A stretch of DNA of 9,793 nt from JBDSYA01 sp039925865 (GCA_039925865.1 JBDSYA010000135.1:1-9793); one strand, 5' to 3'; counted from the first letter of the stretch, positions 1 through 6,364 are shown. Translations and numbers: made by a program. The notes: a model not told the origin generated them from the letters alone.

Positions 1-50
1 ATCGCAGACAAATATTTACATCTAGATTGTATCTGCGAAAATCTGCGAGA
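1..50. repeat. TCTGCGA-type short repeat cluster
   Basis: The heptamer TCTGCGA occurs at 32-38 and again at 42-48, and its inverted copy TCGCAGA lies at 2-8, so the first 50 bases can fold back on themselves. Between them are two small palindromes, AAATATTT (10-17) and TCTAGA (21-26). The wording resembles dispersed 'ATCTGCGAAAATCTGCG' repeats that I recall from intergenic DNA of Bacteroidota-like genomes, but only this edge fragment is visible. The rest of the gene-free stretch to base 117 holds a weak dyad (AACTC/GAGTT near 88-104) and no convincing terminator for coaE. Confidence 0.4.
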
Positions 51-117
51 AATGTTTTTGCCGGTCTACATCGAAGTGAACTCCAATATTGAGTTTAACA
101 TTTAATCAAATATAAAA

Positions 118-726
118 TCACGTCTGAAGCGCCTTCAATACCTTACTCAAAAAATCAACTTGTTTTTTCAGATCATCTACAGTCTTATTATTCATGATCA
201 CAAAATCTGACATCTCCATTTTTCTATTTTCATCCAACTGAAATTTCATGAGTAAATTGATCTCGGTGCGGGATGATTCATCTCTTATCATTAAACGGTT
301 TATCCTGTTTTTTTTATTTGAATAGATCGTAACAATATAATCTAAAGATTCATGAAAGCCGCTTTCAAATAAAACTGCTGCTTCCACTAATACCAGTTCA
401 TATTTACTTTTACTGATTTCTTTCTTTAAAAACTTTATTACAGCAGGATGGACAAGTTTGTTAATTGATTCGTAATTAGATTTATTGGCAAAAATTTTAT
501 CTTTTAGTTTCGGAAGATTGACCTTACCCTTATAATTAAGAATATCTTTCCCGTAAACTTTGACAATCTCTTTTACGATTTTTTTATCCGTCAAATATAA
601 ATTCTTGGCGATCATGTCTGCATAATATACCTTGAATCCCCTCTTTGCAAGCATCTTGCATACTAAGGTCTTGCCTGATCCAATTCCGCCTGTGATCCCT
701 ATTACAAGTTTTCCCTTTTTTTTCAT
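118..726 (-). CDS. coaE: Dephospho-CoA kinase
   Basis: CoaE phosphorylates the 3'-hydroxyl of dephospho-CoA with ATP, the final step of coenzyme A synthesis in the cytoplasm. The 202-residue length is normal for the family. A P-loop GITGGIGSGKT lies at residues 10-20. The family's DxD-like motif appears as YADMIA (35-40), LVHPAV (91-96) carries the conserved His-Pro of the substrate region, VEAAVLFESG (114-123) matches the usual 'PLLFE' strand, and SDFVIMNN (173-180) matches the C-terminal 'ADFVI.N' segment. The ATG at 724-726 puts the P-loop at the expected distance from the N-terminus. No Shine-Dalgarno sequence is visible. It follows rny after a 33-base gap on the same strand, so it is probably co-transcribed with it. 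The sequence shows nothing defective. Confidence 0.96.
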   Translation of the reverse strand: MKKKGKLVIGITGGIGSGKTLVCKMLAKRGFKVYYADMIAKNLYLTDKKIVKEIVKVYGKDILNYKGKVNLPKLKDKIFANKSNYESINKLVHPAVIKFLKKEISKSKYELVLVEAAVLFESGFHESLDYIVTIYSNKKNRINRLMIRDESSRTEINLLMKFQLDENRKMEMSDFVIMNNKTVDDLKKQVDFLSKVLKALQT

Positions 727-759
727 AAAATGAAATTTTACCTGCTTAATGTATTCATA

Positions 760-2415
760 TTATTTTGCGTATGCAATTGATCTTCTCTCTCTTATGACAT
801 TTACTTTTATCTGCCCGGGATATTCCATTTCTTCCTGTATCTTATGAGCAATATCTGATGCGAGCTGATCCTGAGTGATATCATTGATCTTCTCCTGCTC
901 TACGATGACTCTTACTTCCCTGCCCGCCTGTATTGCATATGTTTTTGCAACACCTTCAAAAGATTTAGCAATAGTTTCAAGTTTCTCCAGTCTTTTTGAA
1001 TAAGCTTCAACAGATTCTCTTCTTGCTCCCGGCCTTGCTCCGCTAATGGAGTCCGCTGCCTGTACAAGTATTGATATCGGATGTTCCATCGGCATCTCAT
1101 CGTGATGTGCTCCGATCGCATTACATATGATCGCATGTTCCTTACATCTTTTTGCAACTTCATATCCCAAAATTGCATGCGGTCCTTCAATACTTCTGTC
1201 TATTGTTTTTCCCATATCATGAAGAAGTCCGGCTCTTTTTGCCATTTGAGCATCAAGACCTAACTCCGCAGCCATTATCCCTGCAAGATGTCCTACCTCA
1301 ATAGAATGATTTAAAACATTTTGTCCGTAGCTTGATCTGTATTTCATCCTTCCGATAAGAGTTATTATGTCCCTGTGTATTCCCTGTATTCCCATGTCTA
1401 TCAATGTTCCCTCGCCCACTCTTATTAATTCTTCAAGTAATTCTTTTTGTACTTTCTCAACAACTTCTTCTATTCTGGCAGGATGAATTCTGCCGTCAGC
1501 TATCAGTCTTTCCATTGCAACAATAGCTATCTCTCTCCTGAATGGATCGAATCCGGAAATAATAATTGCTTCAGGTGTATCATCAACTATTATATCGACT
1601 CCCGTAGCTGCTTCAAATGCCCGGATGTTTCTCCCTTCTTTACCAATTATTCTTCCTTTGAGCTCATCTGAAGTTATCTGAAGTACGCTGACTGTAGTTT
1701 CAACTGAATGGTCTGAAGCGGTTCGCTGAATTGCCTGGATGACAATATTTTTTGACATCCTGTTGCATTCAAGCTTGGTCTCTTCACGGACTTCCTGAAT
1801 TTTGTGAGCCGCCTCTATTTTAGCATCATTAATAAGATTTTCAAACAGGATCTTCTTTGCTTCTTCTTCACTCAATCCGGATATTCTGTTTAACTTAATT
1901 TTTTGTTCCTCAACGATCTCTCCGTATTGGTCAATTAATTTCTCAGCTTCGCTAATTTTGGAAACAGCCTTTTCAGATTTTTGAGTGTATTCAGTTTCCA
2001 GATTAGCAAGTTGTGCTTCGTAATTTTTGATTTCCGAATTTTTTTTATCAATTAATTCTTTTTCCGTCTTGATCTTTTTTTCATCTTCCAGAACCGTTTT
2101 TTCCCGTTCTTTTATTTCCTCATCGAATTTCTGTTTTCTCCTGTAAAATTCATCTTTAACTTCCAGTAATTTTTCCTTTTTCAGATTTTGGGACGCTTTG
2201 TCTGCATCAAGCATAAAATCTTTTGCCCTTTTCTCGGCAAGTGATATGGTGTCTTTAGATTTTGTTTCAGCATCTGTAACGATCTTTTTTGCAATATTTT
2301 CTGCACCGCCGATCTTTGTCTTATTTGCCTTTGAATTAAGATGCCATCCAAGGAAAAATGTTATAAGGCATAAAGCCACCAGCACTGGCAGCAAGATATA
2401 TAATTCTAAATCCAT
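760..2415 (-). CDS. rny: Ribonuclease Y, membrane-anchored endoribonuclease
   Basis: RNase Y cuts single-stranded mRNA endonucleolytically and starts bulk mRNA decay at the inner face of the membrane. The 551-residue protein has the full family layout: one N-terminal membrane helix (about 5-25), a long charged coiled coil (about 35-215), a KH RNA-binding domain with GRIIGKEGRNIR at 254-265, and a metal-dependent HD domain. The HD signature is LLHDMGK (397-403, His399-Asp400), supported by His370, His437-His438 and Asp455 in QAADSISGARPG. The C-terminal domain ends in the usual INVIRERRS-like segment (NVIRERRS, 539-546). All expected metal ligands appear present. The ATG at 2413-2415 is preceded by a clear GGAGG. 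Upstream on the same strand lie the structured RNA and zapA, and downstream is coaE. Confidence 0.97.
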   Translation of the reverse strand: MDLELYILLPVLVALCLITFFLGWHLNSKANKTKIGGAENIAKKIVTDAETKSKDTISLAEKRAKDFMLDADKASQNLKKEKLLEVKDEFYRRKQKFDEEIKEREKTVLEDEKKIKTEKELIDKKNSEIKNYEAQLANLETEYTQKSEKAVSKISEAEKLIDQYGEIVEEQKIKLNRISGLSEEEAKKILFENLINDAKIEAAHKIQEVREETKLECNRMSKNIVIQAIQRTASDHSVETTVSVLQITSDELKGRIIGKEGRNIRAFEAATGVDIIVDDTPEAIIISGFDPFRREIAIVAMERLIADGRIHPARIEEVVEKVQKELLEELIRVGEGTLIDMGIQGIHRDIITLIGRMKYRSSYGQNVLNHSIEVGHLAGIMAAELGLDAQMAKRAGLLHDMGKTIDRSIEGPHAILGYEVAKRCKEHAIICNAIGAHHDEMPMEHPISILVQAADSISGARPGARRESVEAYSKRLEKLETIAKSFEGVAKTYAIQAGREVRVIVEQEKINDITQDQLASDIAHKIQEEMEYPGQIKVNVIRERRSIAYAK

Positions 2416-2426
2416 ATTTTATTATT

Positions 2427-2431
2427 CCTCC
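2427..2431 (-). promoter_or_regulatory. Shine-Dalgarno site of rny
   Basis: GGAGG (minus strand) ends 11 bases before the rny ATG. It is the only strong Shine-Dalgarno match I see ahead of any gene here; coaE, zapA, the coiled-coil gene, pheT, the GH2-like gene and smc all lack one. It supports the chosen rny start. The spacing is slightly long. Confidence 0.6.
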
Positions 2432-2493
2432 GTAACCGGTAATTTTATTTTATAGTAATTTTTTTTAAGTTTCTGTTTATAATAAACATTAAT

Positions 2494-2510
2494 ATTGTAG
2501 TCGATACAAT
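2494..2510. repeat. Short dyad in the rny leader
   Basis: ATTGTA (2494-2499) and TACAAT (2505-2510) form a perfect 6-base inverted repeat around a 5-base loop, in the 115-base gap between the structured RNA and rny. On the plus strand it is followed by eight T, like a weak terminator, but no known plus-strand transcript reaches it. On the minus strand it lies about 80 bases ahead of the rny start, where an operator or leader hairpin could sit. No function can be assigned. Confidence 0.3.
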
Positions 2511-2514
2511 TTTT

Positions 2515-2535
2515 TTTTAAAAATAAAAAAGCCGC
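2515..2535 (-). terminator. Intrinsic-terminator-like 3' end of the ncRNA
   Basis: On the minus strand the GC-rich closing arm GCGGC (2535-2531) is followed at once by six T, an A and a further T run. With its partner arm at 2760-2764 this forms the stem-plus-U-tract end expected of an independently terminated small RNA. The mirror-image end also has eight T on the plus strand (2765-2772), so the element could stop transcription in both directions. Confidence 0.5.
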
Positions 2536-2764
2536 TGCAGACTGTGTTTCATAGTTCAAAGGTTATAAAAAAACCTTTTCTATAATACGGTGGGGGGCGC
2601 CACAATGTCTTTTGCTTCCTCTGCTTACTATATGACACTTATGCAGCGTCAGTAAATTCCGGATAAATCCGGATGAGGCCTGTAATCGACATTTTTATAT
2701 GAGCTACCTCCCATATAGTTAAACCTGTTGGTTTTATATAATGTTTGACTATTGTCTGTGCGGC
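2531..2764 (-). ncRNA. ssrS: Structured non-coding RNA, probable 6S RNA
   Basis: 6S RNA binds the housekeeping RNA polymerase holoenzyme by mimicking an open promoter. There is no open frame here, and the two ends pair into a long interrupted rod. Pairs are 2531-2535 with 2760-2764 (GCCGC/GCGGC), 2538-2542 with 2754-2758, 2551-2555 with 2748-2752, 2557-2560 with 2744-2747, then an AT helix and CC/GG (2574-2575 with 2730-2731). An inner helix AATGTC/GACATT and an apical arm follow, with hairpins TCCGGA-loop-TCCGGA and GACGCU/AGUGUC. Between them is a bulged central region whose strands form local hairpins, as in 6S RNA. U-tracts flank both ends. The position after zapA matches the zapA-ssrS order known from other bacteria. 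The minus strand rests mainly on that synteny, because covarying G-U pairs are mixed. The 234-base length is somewhat long for 6S. I saw no tmRNA, RNase P or SRP core motif. Confidence 0.62.
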
Positions 2765-2771
2765 TTTTTTT

Positions 2772-2803
2772 TAAACCTAAAAGACTCTATGTAAAGAACG
2801 AAA
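2772..2803 (-). promoter_or_regulatory. Possible Bacteroidota-type promoter for the ncRNA
   Basis: Just upstream of the RNA's presumed 5' end the minus strand reads TTTC (2803-2800), 20 bases, then TAGGTTTA (2779-2772). This resembles the Bacteroidota pattern TTTG-N19-21-TAnnTTTG, with one mismatch in each box. It places initiation in the A run directly before GCCGC. AT-rich DNA makes chance matches common. Confidence 0.3.
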
Positions 2804-2817
2804 GTAATTTTTTTATT

Positions 2818-3117
2818 TCACAGATTCTCATCTATTAACTGGGATATCGACTTGAGTTTGGAATTACATTCATCCAAAATACCTGAAAAATCCTTTTCAA
2901 GTTCAGTCTTTATATCCTTCTCCTTAAAATATTCCTCGGCGATGTTCAATGCCGATACAACTGCAATAGTTTCTTCAGATTGATTAGGAGATTCATTGTT
3001 AATACGATTCATTATCCCGTCAACATAATCAGAGATCCTTTCAACCTTTTCAGAGTTTTCACCCTGTAAGTTATATTCACTGTTGAAGATCTTAACTCTT
3101 ATTTCCTTCTGATCCAT
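2818..3117 (-). CDS. zapA: Cell division protein ZapA
   Basis: ZapA is a small cytoplasmic protein that binds and cross-links FtsZ protofilaments at the division ring. The 99 residues fit the family. The N-terminal globular part contains IRVKIFNSEYNLQGENSE (6-23), matching the 'V.I.G.eY.l....e' start, then VERISDYVDGIMNRI (25-39). The conserved helix IAVVSALNIAEEYF (51-64) leads into a C-terminal coiled coil (about 64-97) used for dimer and tetramer formation. The start ATG at 3115-3117 is the natural one for this N-terminus. The gene lies between a coiled-coil protein gene (73-base gap) and the 6S-like RNA. The coiled-coil neighbour might act in the same ring, but that is inference. Confidence 0.9.
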   Translation of the reverse strand: MDQKEIRVKIFNSEYNLQGENSEKVERISDYVDGIMNRINNESPNQSEETIAVVSALNIAEEYFKEKDIKTELEKDFSGILDECNSKLKSISQLIDENL

Positions 3118-3190
3118 GTTGAGATAATGTTATTATAGATTGACCGTGAAATTAAATTTTGTTAATGAGTCAAACATTTGTCTTAATGCA

Positions 3191-3568
3191 TCATTCATCG
3201 GTTTCGTGTTGTGCCAGGTGATTGTCGATCCTTGATATTAATTCTTTGATTCTGGATTTTACTTCATCCTTATCTTTTACAGGAATTTTATTACTATTGG
3301 TATTTAAAACTAAATTCTTCAGATCCGATATTTCCTTATCTTTGTTGATCAATTCGGTATTGACTTTTGTATGCTGTAATTTTAATTCAGATATTTTGAG
3401 GTTTAAGTTTTTTATGTTCTCCTTTAATAAAATGTTTTCATTTTTTACGTCCTTGAGTTTTGAAATTAATAATTTAACTTTTTGTAAAATCTCTTCAGTT
3501 GAAATCCTTACAGAATTTTTTTGATCTTTAAAAAAATCCTTATATATGTCAATTAACTTTTGGCTCAT
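3191..3568 (-). CDS. Small coiled-coil protein of unknown function
   Basis: This is a 125-residue soluble protein with no signal peptide or membrane helix, rich in Lys, Glu, Asn and Leu. Residues about 22-88 have heptad-like spacing of Leu/Ile/Val and should form a coiled coil. A Pro-containing linker (90-100) follows, then a C-terminal helix DEVKSRIKELISRIDNHLAQ (101-120). A similar tail ('K.RI..LV.EID.CIALL') is what I recall in short coiled-coil proteins encoded just before zapA in Bacteroidota. The gene lies 25 bases after pheT and 73 bases before zapA, all on one strand, so it is probably co-transcribed with them. Position and shape suggest a ZapB-like division-ring accessory, but sequence similarity to ZapB is not evident. 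An overlapping plus-strand frame of about 100 codons is treated as a shadow. Confidence 0.8.
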   Translation of the reverse strand: MSQKLIDIYKDFFKDQKNSVRISTEEILQKVKLLISKLKDVKNENILLKENIKNLNLKISELKLQHTKVNTELINKDKEISDLKNLVLNTNSNKIPVKDKDEVKSRIKELISRIDNHLAQHETDE

Positions 3569-3593
3569 TTAAGGTTATTTCTCATTATCCTGC

Positions 3594-5981
3594 TCAAGAT
3601 CTCAATTTTGCATCAAAATTCTTCTCAAGATTATTCACAATTTTAGATACAACCCGGTTTGTCTCTTCATCAGTAAGTGTCTTTTCATCAGATCCGAATT
3701 CCATCGAAAAAGCAAGGCTCTTTTTTTCATTCCCGATCTTTTCATCAAAATACATGTCAAACAATTGTATATTCTTCAGATCTTTACCACCGCTTTTAAT
3801 AATTGTTTCTCTTAAAACTTCAAAAGTGATCTTTCTGTCGATCACTATGGAAAGATCTCTTTTTACAGATGGAAATCGTGAGATAGCTTTATAATATTTT
3901 GATTTTTTACCTTTTGAGAAAAGCTTATCCGTAAAAAATTCCGCAATATAAACGTCTGTATCAATTTCAAATTCATTCCTTAACCCGCTATCTGTCTTAT
4001 ATATATTGCCAATAAGTTCATCATTTAATCTAACATCTATTTTCGTGTTGTTAATTGTATTATCATTATAGTAAAATAATCTATAATTTTCAAGATTCAA
4101 TTTAGACAAAAGCATTTCTGCTTCACCCTTAATATCAAATATATCAAAATCCAAATCACCATCATAAATCAATTCTGAATCTTTCTTGCCGGCAATCGCC
4201 ATGATCAGTTTATTTTCTTCTCTAAAGTCCGTTCCGGTATCCGAAAAGATCTTTGCTGATTCAAATAGTTTGAGCGAAATATTTTTACCTGAATTATTAT
4301 AATTATTTCTTATTATTCCCATCATTCCGGTTATCAGACTGGTTCGTAATGAATTTATTTCAACTCCGGCTGCATCAACAATACAGACAGATTTGTCATA
4401 TTTCTTTCCGCCTGTTAATGCATTTGTCAATACCTGGTTGAAACCTCTTCCGATCAAATGATCTGTAATTTGTTTACTCAGCTTCCAGTTCAAATTTTCA
4501 AATTTATTTGAATTTAAGACATTTAAATTGAAGTTTGTATCCTCGGGAATATTTTCATAACCAAATATCCGGGCTATTTCTTCAATAAGGTCAACATCTC
4601 TTTCGATATCTAATCTTCTGAACTCAGGTATTTCAAAAAATAGTGCGCCGTTGTTGATTTCAATAAATTTGATCTCGATTTTTGACAATAATTGTTTGAT
4701 TTCTTCTTCAGATAATTCAATTCCTAATAGTTCATTTGCACGCTTTACATTTACACTGACGATTTGTTTCTCAAACTTCTCTGGATAGACATCATATAAT
4801 CCATTTGATATTTCGCCTCCTGCGATCTCCTTTATTAACTGGCTTGCCCTCAATGAAGCATATTCTACAAAATTTATATCTATGCCTCTCTCGAATCTTT
4901 GTGAAGCATCCGTCTGCAATCCGAGTTTTTTGGAATTTTTTCTCACGGAAACAGGGTCAAAGTATGCACTCTCAATAAAAACATTTCGCGTACTTTCGGT
5001 TATCTCGGAATATTCACCACCCATTATACCTGCAATCCCTGAAGCTCCTTCCTTATCACAAACCATAAGTGAATTTGAATTCAAAATTCTCTCCTTCGAA
5101 TCAAGTGTAATAAATTTATCTCCGTCTGTTGCGCATTTCACAATAATTTCTTTGCCCCTGATCCGGTCATAATCAAATGCATGCAATGGCTGTCCCGTTT
5201 CGTGCATAACAAAATTTGTAATGTCGACTATATTATTCCTGGGCCTTAATCCAATTGCTTTCAACCTTTTTTTAAGCCATTCCGGCGATTCTTTGATCTT
5301 TACATTTTGGATAACCCTGCCTGTAAATCTTTTGCAAAGATCACTTTCAACCGAAATTTTTATAAGACCGGAAGTCATGACATCTGTTTCTTCAAAATTT
5401 ACATCGGGTAATTTGACTTTTAAATCATAAAGTGCTGCAATTTCTCTTGCGACTCCGATATGTGAAAAGAGATCGCCTCGATTTGGGGTGATGCCGATCT
5501 CAAAGACAATGTCATCTGCATTCACATACTCTGCAAAATTTTGGCCGGTTTTAGCATTGGGATCTAAAACCAAAATACCTTCATGATCCTGTGAAAGATT
5601 TAATTCCTTTTCAGAGCAGATCATGCCTTCCGATAGTTCTCCACGAATCTTGCTTTTTTTTATTTCAAATGCTCCGTTTGGAATAATGGCTCCGATCTTA
5701 GCAACACAGACTTTTTGTCCCGCTTCAACATTAGGCGCACCGCAAACTATGCTCAAAATTTCCCCGCCCGTATCGACTTTACACAAACTTAACTTATCTG
5801 CATTTGGATGTTTTTGCTTTTCTGTAACTTCTCCGACAACAAAATTTTTAAATATTTCCCCTTCATTTTCAACTCCTTCAATATCCAATCCAACAGAGAT
5901 CATTTTATCTTTCAATGTTTCGATTGAATCAATCTTTAATCCGGGTATATATTCTTTTAACCAGTTTAAACTAATTTTCAT
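3594..5981 (-). CDS. pheT: Phenylalanyl-tRNA synthetase beta subunit
   Basis: PheT is the large subunit of the alpha2-beta2 enzyme that charges tRNA-Phe, and it carries tRNA-binding and editing domains. The 795-residue length is normal for full bacterial PheT. In order: the N-terminal B1 segment MKISLNWLKEYIP (1-13); a tRNA-binding OB fold (about 40-150) with HPNADKLSLCKVD (58-70) and IVCGAPNV (78-85); the B3/B4 editing region (about 210-390) with RPRNNIVDITNFVMHETGQP (246-265); B5 (about 405-475) ending RDVDLIEEIARIFGYE (461-476); a degenerate synthetase core (about 480-690); and the ferredoxin-like anticodon-binding domain (about 700-794) starting SRFPSVKRDLSIVID. The domains appear intact. 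pheS is not adjacent, so the two subunits are encoded apart. It is the first gene of the minus-strand series. Confidence 0.97.
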   Translation of the reverse strand: MKISLNWLKEYIPGLKIDSIETLKDKMISVGLDIEGVENEGEIFKNFVVGEVTEKQKHPNADKLSLCKVDTGGEILSIVCGAPNVEAGQKVCVAKIGAIIPNGAFEIKKSKIRGELSEGMICSEKELNLSQDHEGILVLDPNAKTGQNFAEYVNADDIVFEIGITPNRGDLFSHIGVAREIAALYDLKVKLPDVNFEETDVMTSGLIKISVESDLCKRFTGRVIQNVKIKESPEWLKKRLKAIGLRPRNNIVDITNFVMHETGQPLHAFDYDRIRGKEIIVKCATDGDKFITLDSKERILNSNSLMVCDKEGASGIAGIMGGEYSEITESTRNVFIESAYFDPVSVRKNSKKLGLQTDASQRFERGIDINFVEYASLRASQLIKEIAGGEISNGLYDVYPEKFEKQIVSVNVKRANELLGIELSEEEIKQLLSKIEIKFIEINNGALFFEIPEFRRLDIERDVDLIEEIARIFGYENIPEDTNFNLNVLNSNKFENLNWKLSKQITDHLIGRGFNQVLTNALTGGKKYDKSVCIVDAAGVEINSLRTSLITGMMGIIRNNYNNSGKNISLKLFESAKIFSDTGTDFREENKLIMAIAGKKDSELIYDGDLDFDIFDIKGEAEMLLSKLNLENYRLFYYNDNTINNTKIDVRLNDELIGNIYKTDSGLRNEFEIDTDVYIAEFFTDKLFSKGKKSKYYKAISRFPSVKRDLSIVIDRKITFEVLRETIIKSGGKDLKNIQLFDMYFDEKIGNEKKSLAFSMEFGSDEKTLTDEETNRVVSKIVNNLEKNFDAKLRS

Positions 5982-6019
5982 AATGCGAATATACTTATTT
6001 GCGTTTGGAGATTAAACAG

Positions 6020-6044
6020 AAAATATTTTTGACAGCTTTAAGAA
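6020..6044. repeat. 25-base direct repeat, copy 1
   Basis: This 25-base segment recurs without mismatch at 6236-6260. Its core is TTTTTGACAGCTTTAAGAA. Similarity continues beyond the perfect part: after nine extra bases, copy 1 reads GAATCAATACTGT where copy 2 reads GAATCAGTATTGT. Copy 1 overlaps the left arm of the nested palindrome. Confidence 0.85.
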
Positions 6045-6108
6045 TAATAAGAAGAATCAATACTGTGAAAATTGATTCTTCAGAATAAGGACTATTATTC
6101 TTATAAAG
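6036..6108. repeat. Nested AT-rich palindrome
   Basis: Two perfect 11-base inverted repeats are nested: TAAGAATAATA (6039-6049) with TATTATTCTTA (6093-6103), and GAAGAATCAAT (6051-6061) with ATTGATTCTTC (6071-6081), around a 9-base loop. CTTTA (6036-6040) can pair with TAAAG (6104-6108) if a TA bulge is allowed. The result is a 73-base imperfect hairpin between two divergent promoters. There is no T-tract, so a terminator is unlikely; a degenerate mobile repeat or regulatory dyad fits better. Confidence 0.7.
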
Positions 6109-6146
6109 ATTTTACTAAACAATAATTTGTAGAAAACTTATGAAAT

Positions 6147-6192
6147 ACCCCTCCCAGACCCTCCCCTTGCCAAGGGGAGGGCAGGGTGGGGT
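6147..6192. repeat. GC-rich 46-base palindromic repeat
   Basis: Inner arms CCCTCCCCTT (6159-6168) and AAGGGGAGGG (6172-6181) pair perfectly over 10 bases around a GCC loop. Outer arms ACCCCTCCC (6147-6155) and GGGTGGGGT (6184-6192) pair at 8 of 9. The composition is far from the surrounding AT-rich DNA. It resembles the 'CCCTCCCC...GGGGAGGG' palindromes scattered through many bacterial genomes, which points to an acquired REP/MITE-like element. No transposase is present and no T-tract follows. Confidence 0.75.
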
Positions 6193-6235
6193 TGTTTGAA
6201 GTTTAAGAAAATTTCAATGAACAATTAATTATTTC

Positions 6236-6260
6236 AAAATATTTTTGACAGCTTTAAGAA
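6236..6260. repeat. 25-base direct repeat, copy 2
   Basis: Perfect copy of 6020-6044, lying 216 bases downstream and lacking nine bases in the diverged continuation. The right half of the palindrome seen after copy 1 is absent here. The two copies bracket the GC-rich palindrome, so either a duplication or an insertion with flanking homology is possible. Confidence 0.85.
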
Positions 6261-6273
6261 GAATCAGTATTGT
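6245..6273 (+). promoter_or_regulatory. Sigma70-like promoter inside repeat copy 2
   Basis: TTGACA (6245-6250), exactly 17 bases, then TATTGT (6268-6273) form a near-consensus sigma70 promoter directed at the GH2-like gene, with a leader of roughly 100 bases. In copy 1 the equivalent boxes are 26 bases apart, so only copy 2 has working geometry. Bacteroidota housekeeping sigma factors prefer other boxes, which lowers confidence. Confidence 0.35.
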
Positions 6274-6333
6274 CCAAAACATTTTATATTGTTCAGAAAA
6301 AATTAAATATTATTAACATTTCAAATTCTAATC

Positions 6334-6364
6334 TTTAAATTCCTTATGCTAATAGCTATATTTA
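6334..6364 (+). promoter_or_regulatory. Alternative Bacteroidota-type promoter for the GH2-like gene
   Basis: TTTA (6334-6337), 19 bases, then TATATTTA (6357-6364) approximates TTTG-N19-21-TAnnTTTG with one mismatch per box, and would give a leader of about 14 bases. The DNA here is very AT-rich, so this is only a candidate. Confidence 0.25.

Noticed and set aside
1..50. CRISPR-like array
   Set aside because: The repeats are 7 bases with irregular spacing and one is inverted; there are no regular spacers and no cas genes.
912..1190. Open frames overlapping rny on either strand
   Set aside because: All lie within the complete, conserved RNase Y frame and have low-complexity, non-family translations.
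2531..2764. The structured RNA as tmRNA, RNase P RNA or SRP RNA
   Set aside because: I found no tmRNA-like GGGGCUGAUUCUGG start or tag frame, no RNase P core motif, and no SRP helix-8 consensus. A short AGAGGAAGCA string superficially recalls SRP but lacks the paired context.
3222..3524. Plus-strand 100-codon frame opposite the coiled-coil gene
   Set aside because: Its Phe/Leu/Ser-rich translation is what the reverse of a Lys/Glu-rich coiled coil gives. The minus frame fits the operon and has a plausible protein pattern.
4882..5172. Plus-strand open frames inside pheT (also near 5221-5430 and 5623-6015)
   Set aside because: They are antisense to a fully conserved PheT and show no recognisable domain; they are shadows of its codon pattern.
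6147..6192. GC-rich palindrome as an intrinsic terminator
   Set aside because: It is not followed by a T-tract on either strand and lies between divergently transcribed genes where no transcript should end.
6139..6198. Short frame of 19 codons across the GC-rich palindrome
   Set aside because: It translates the palindrome into Pro/Gly-rich sequence, lacks a ribosome site and is unlikely to be coding.
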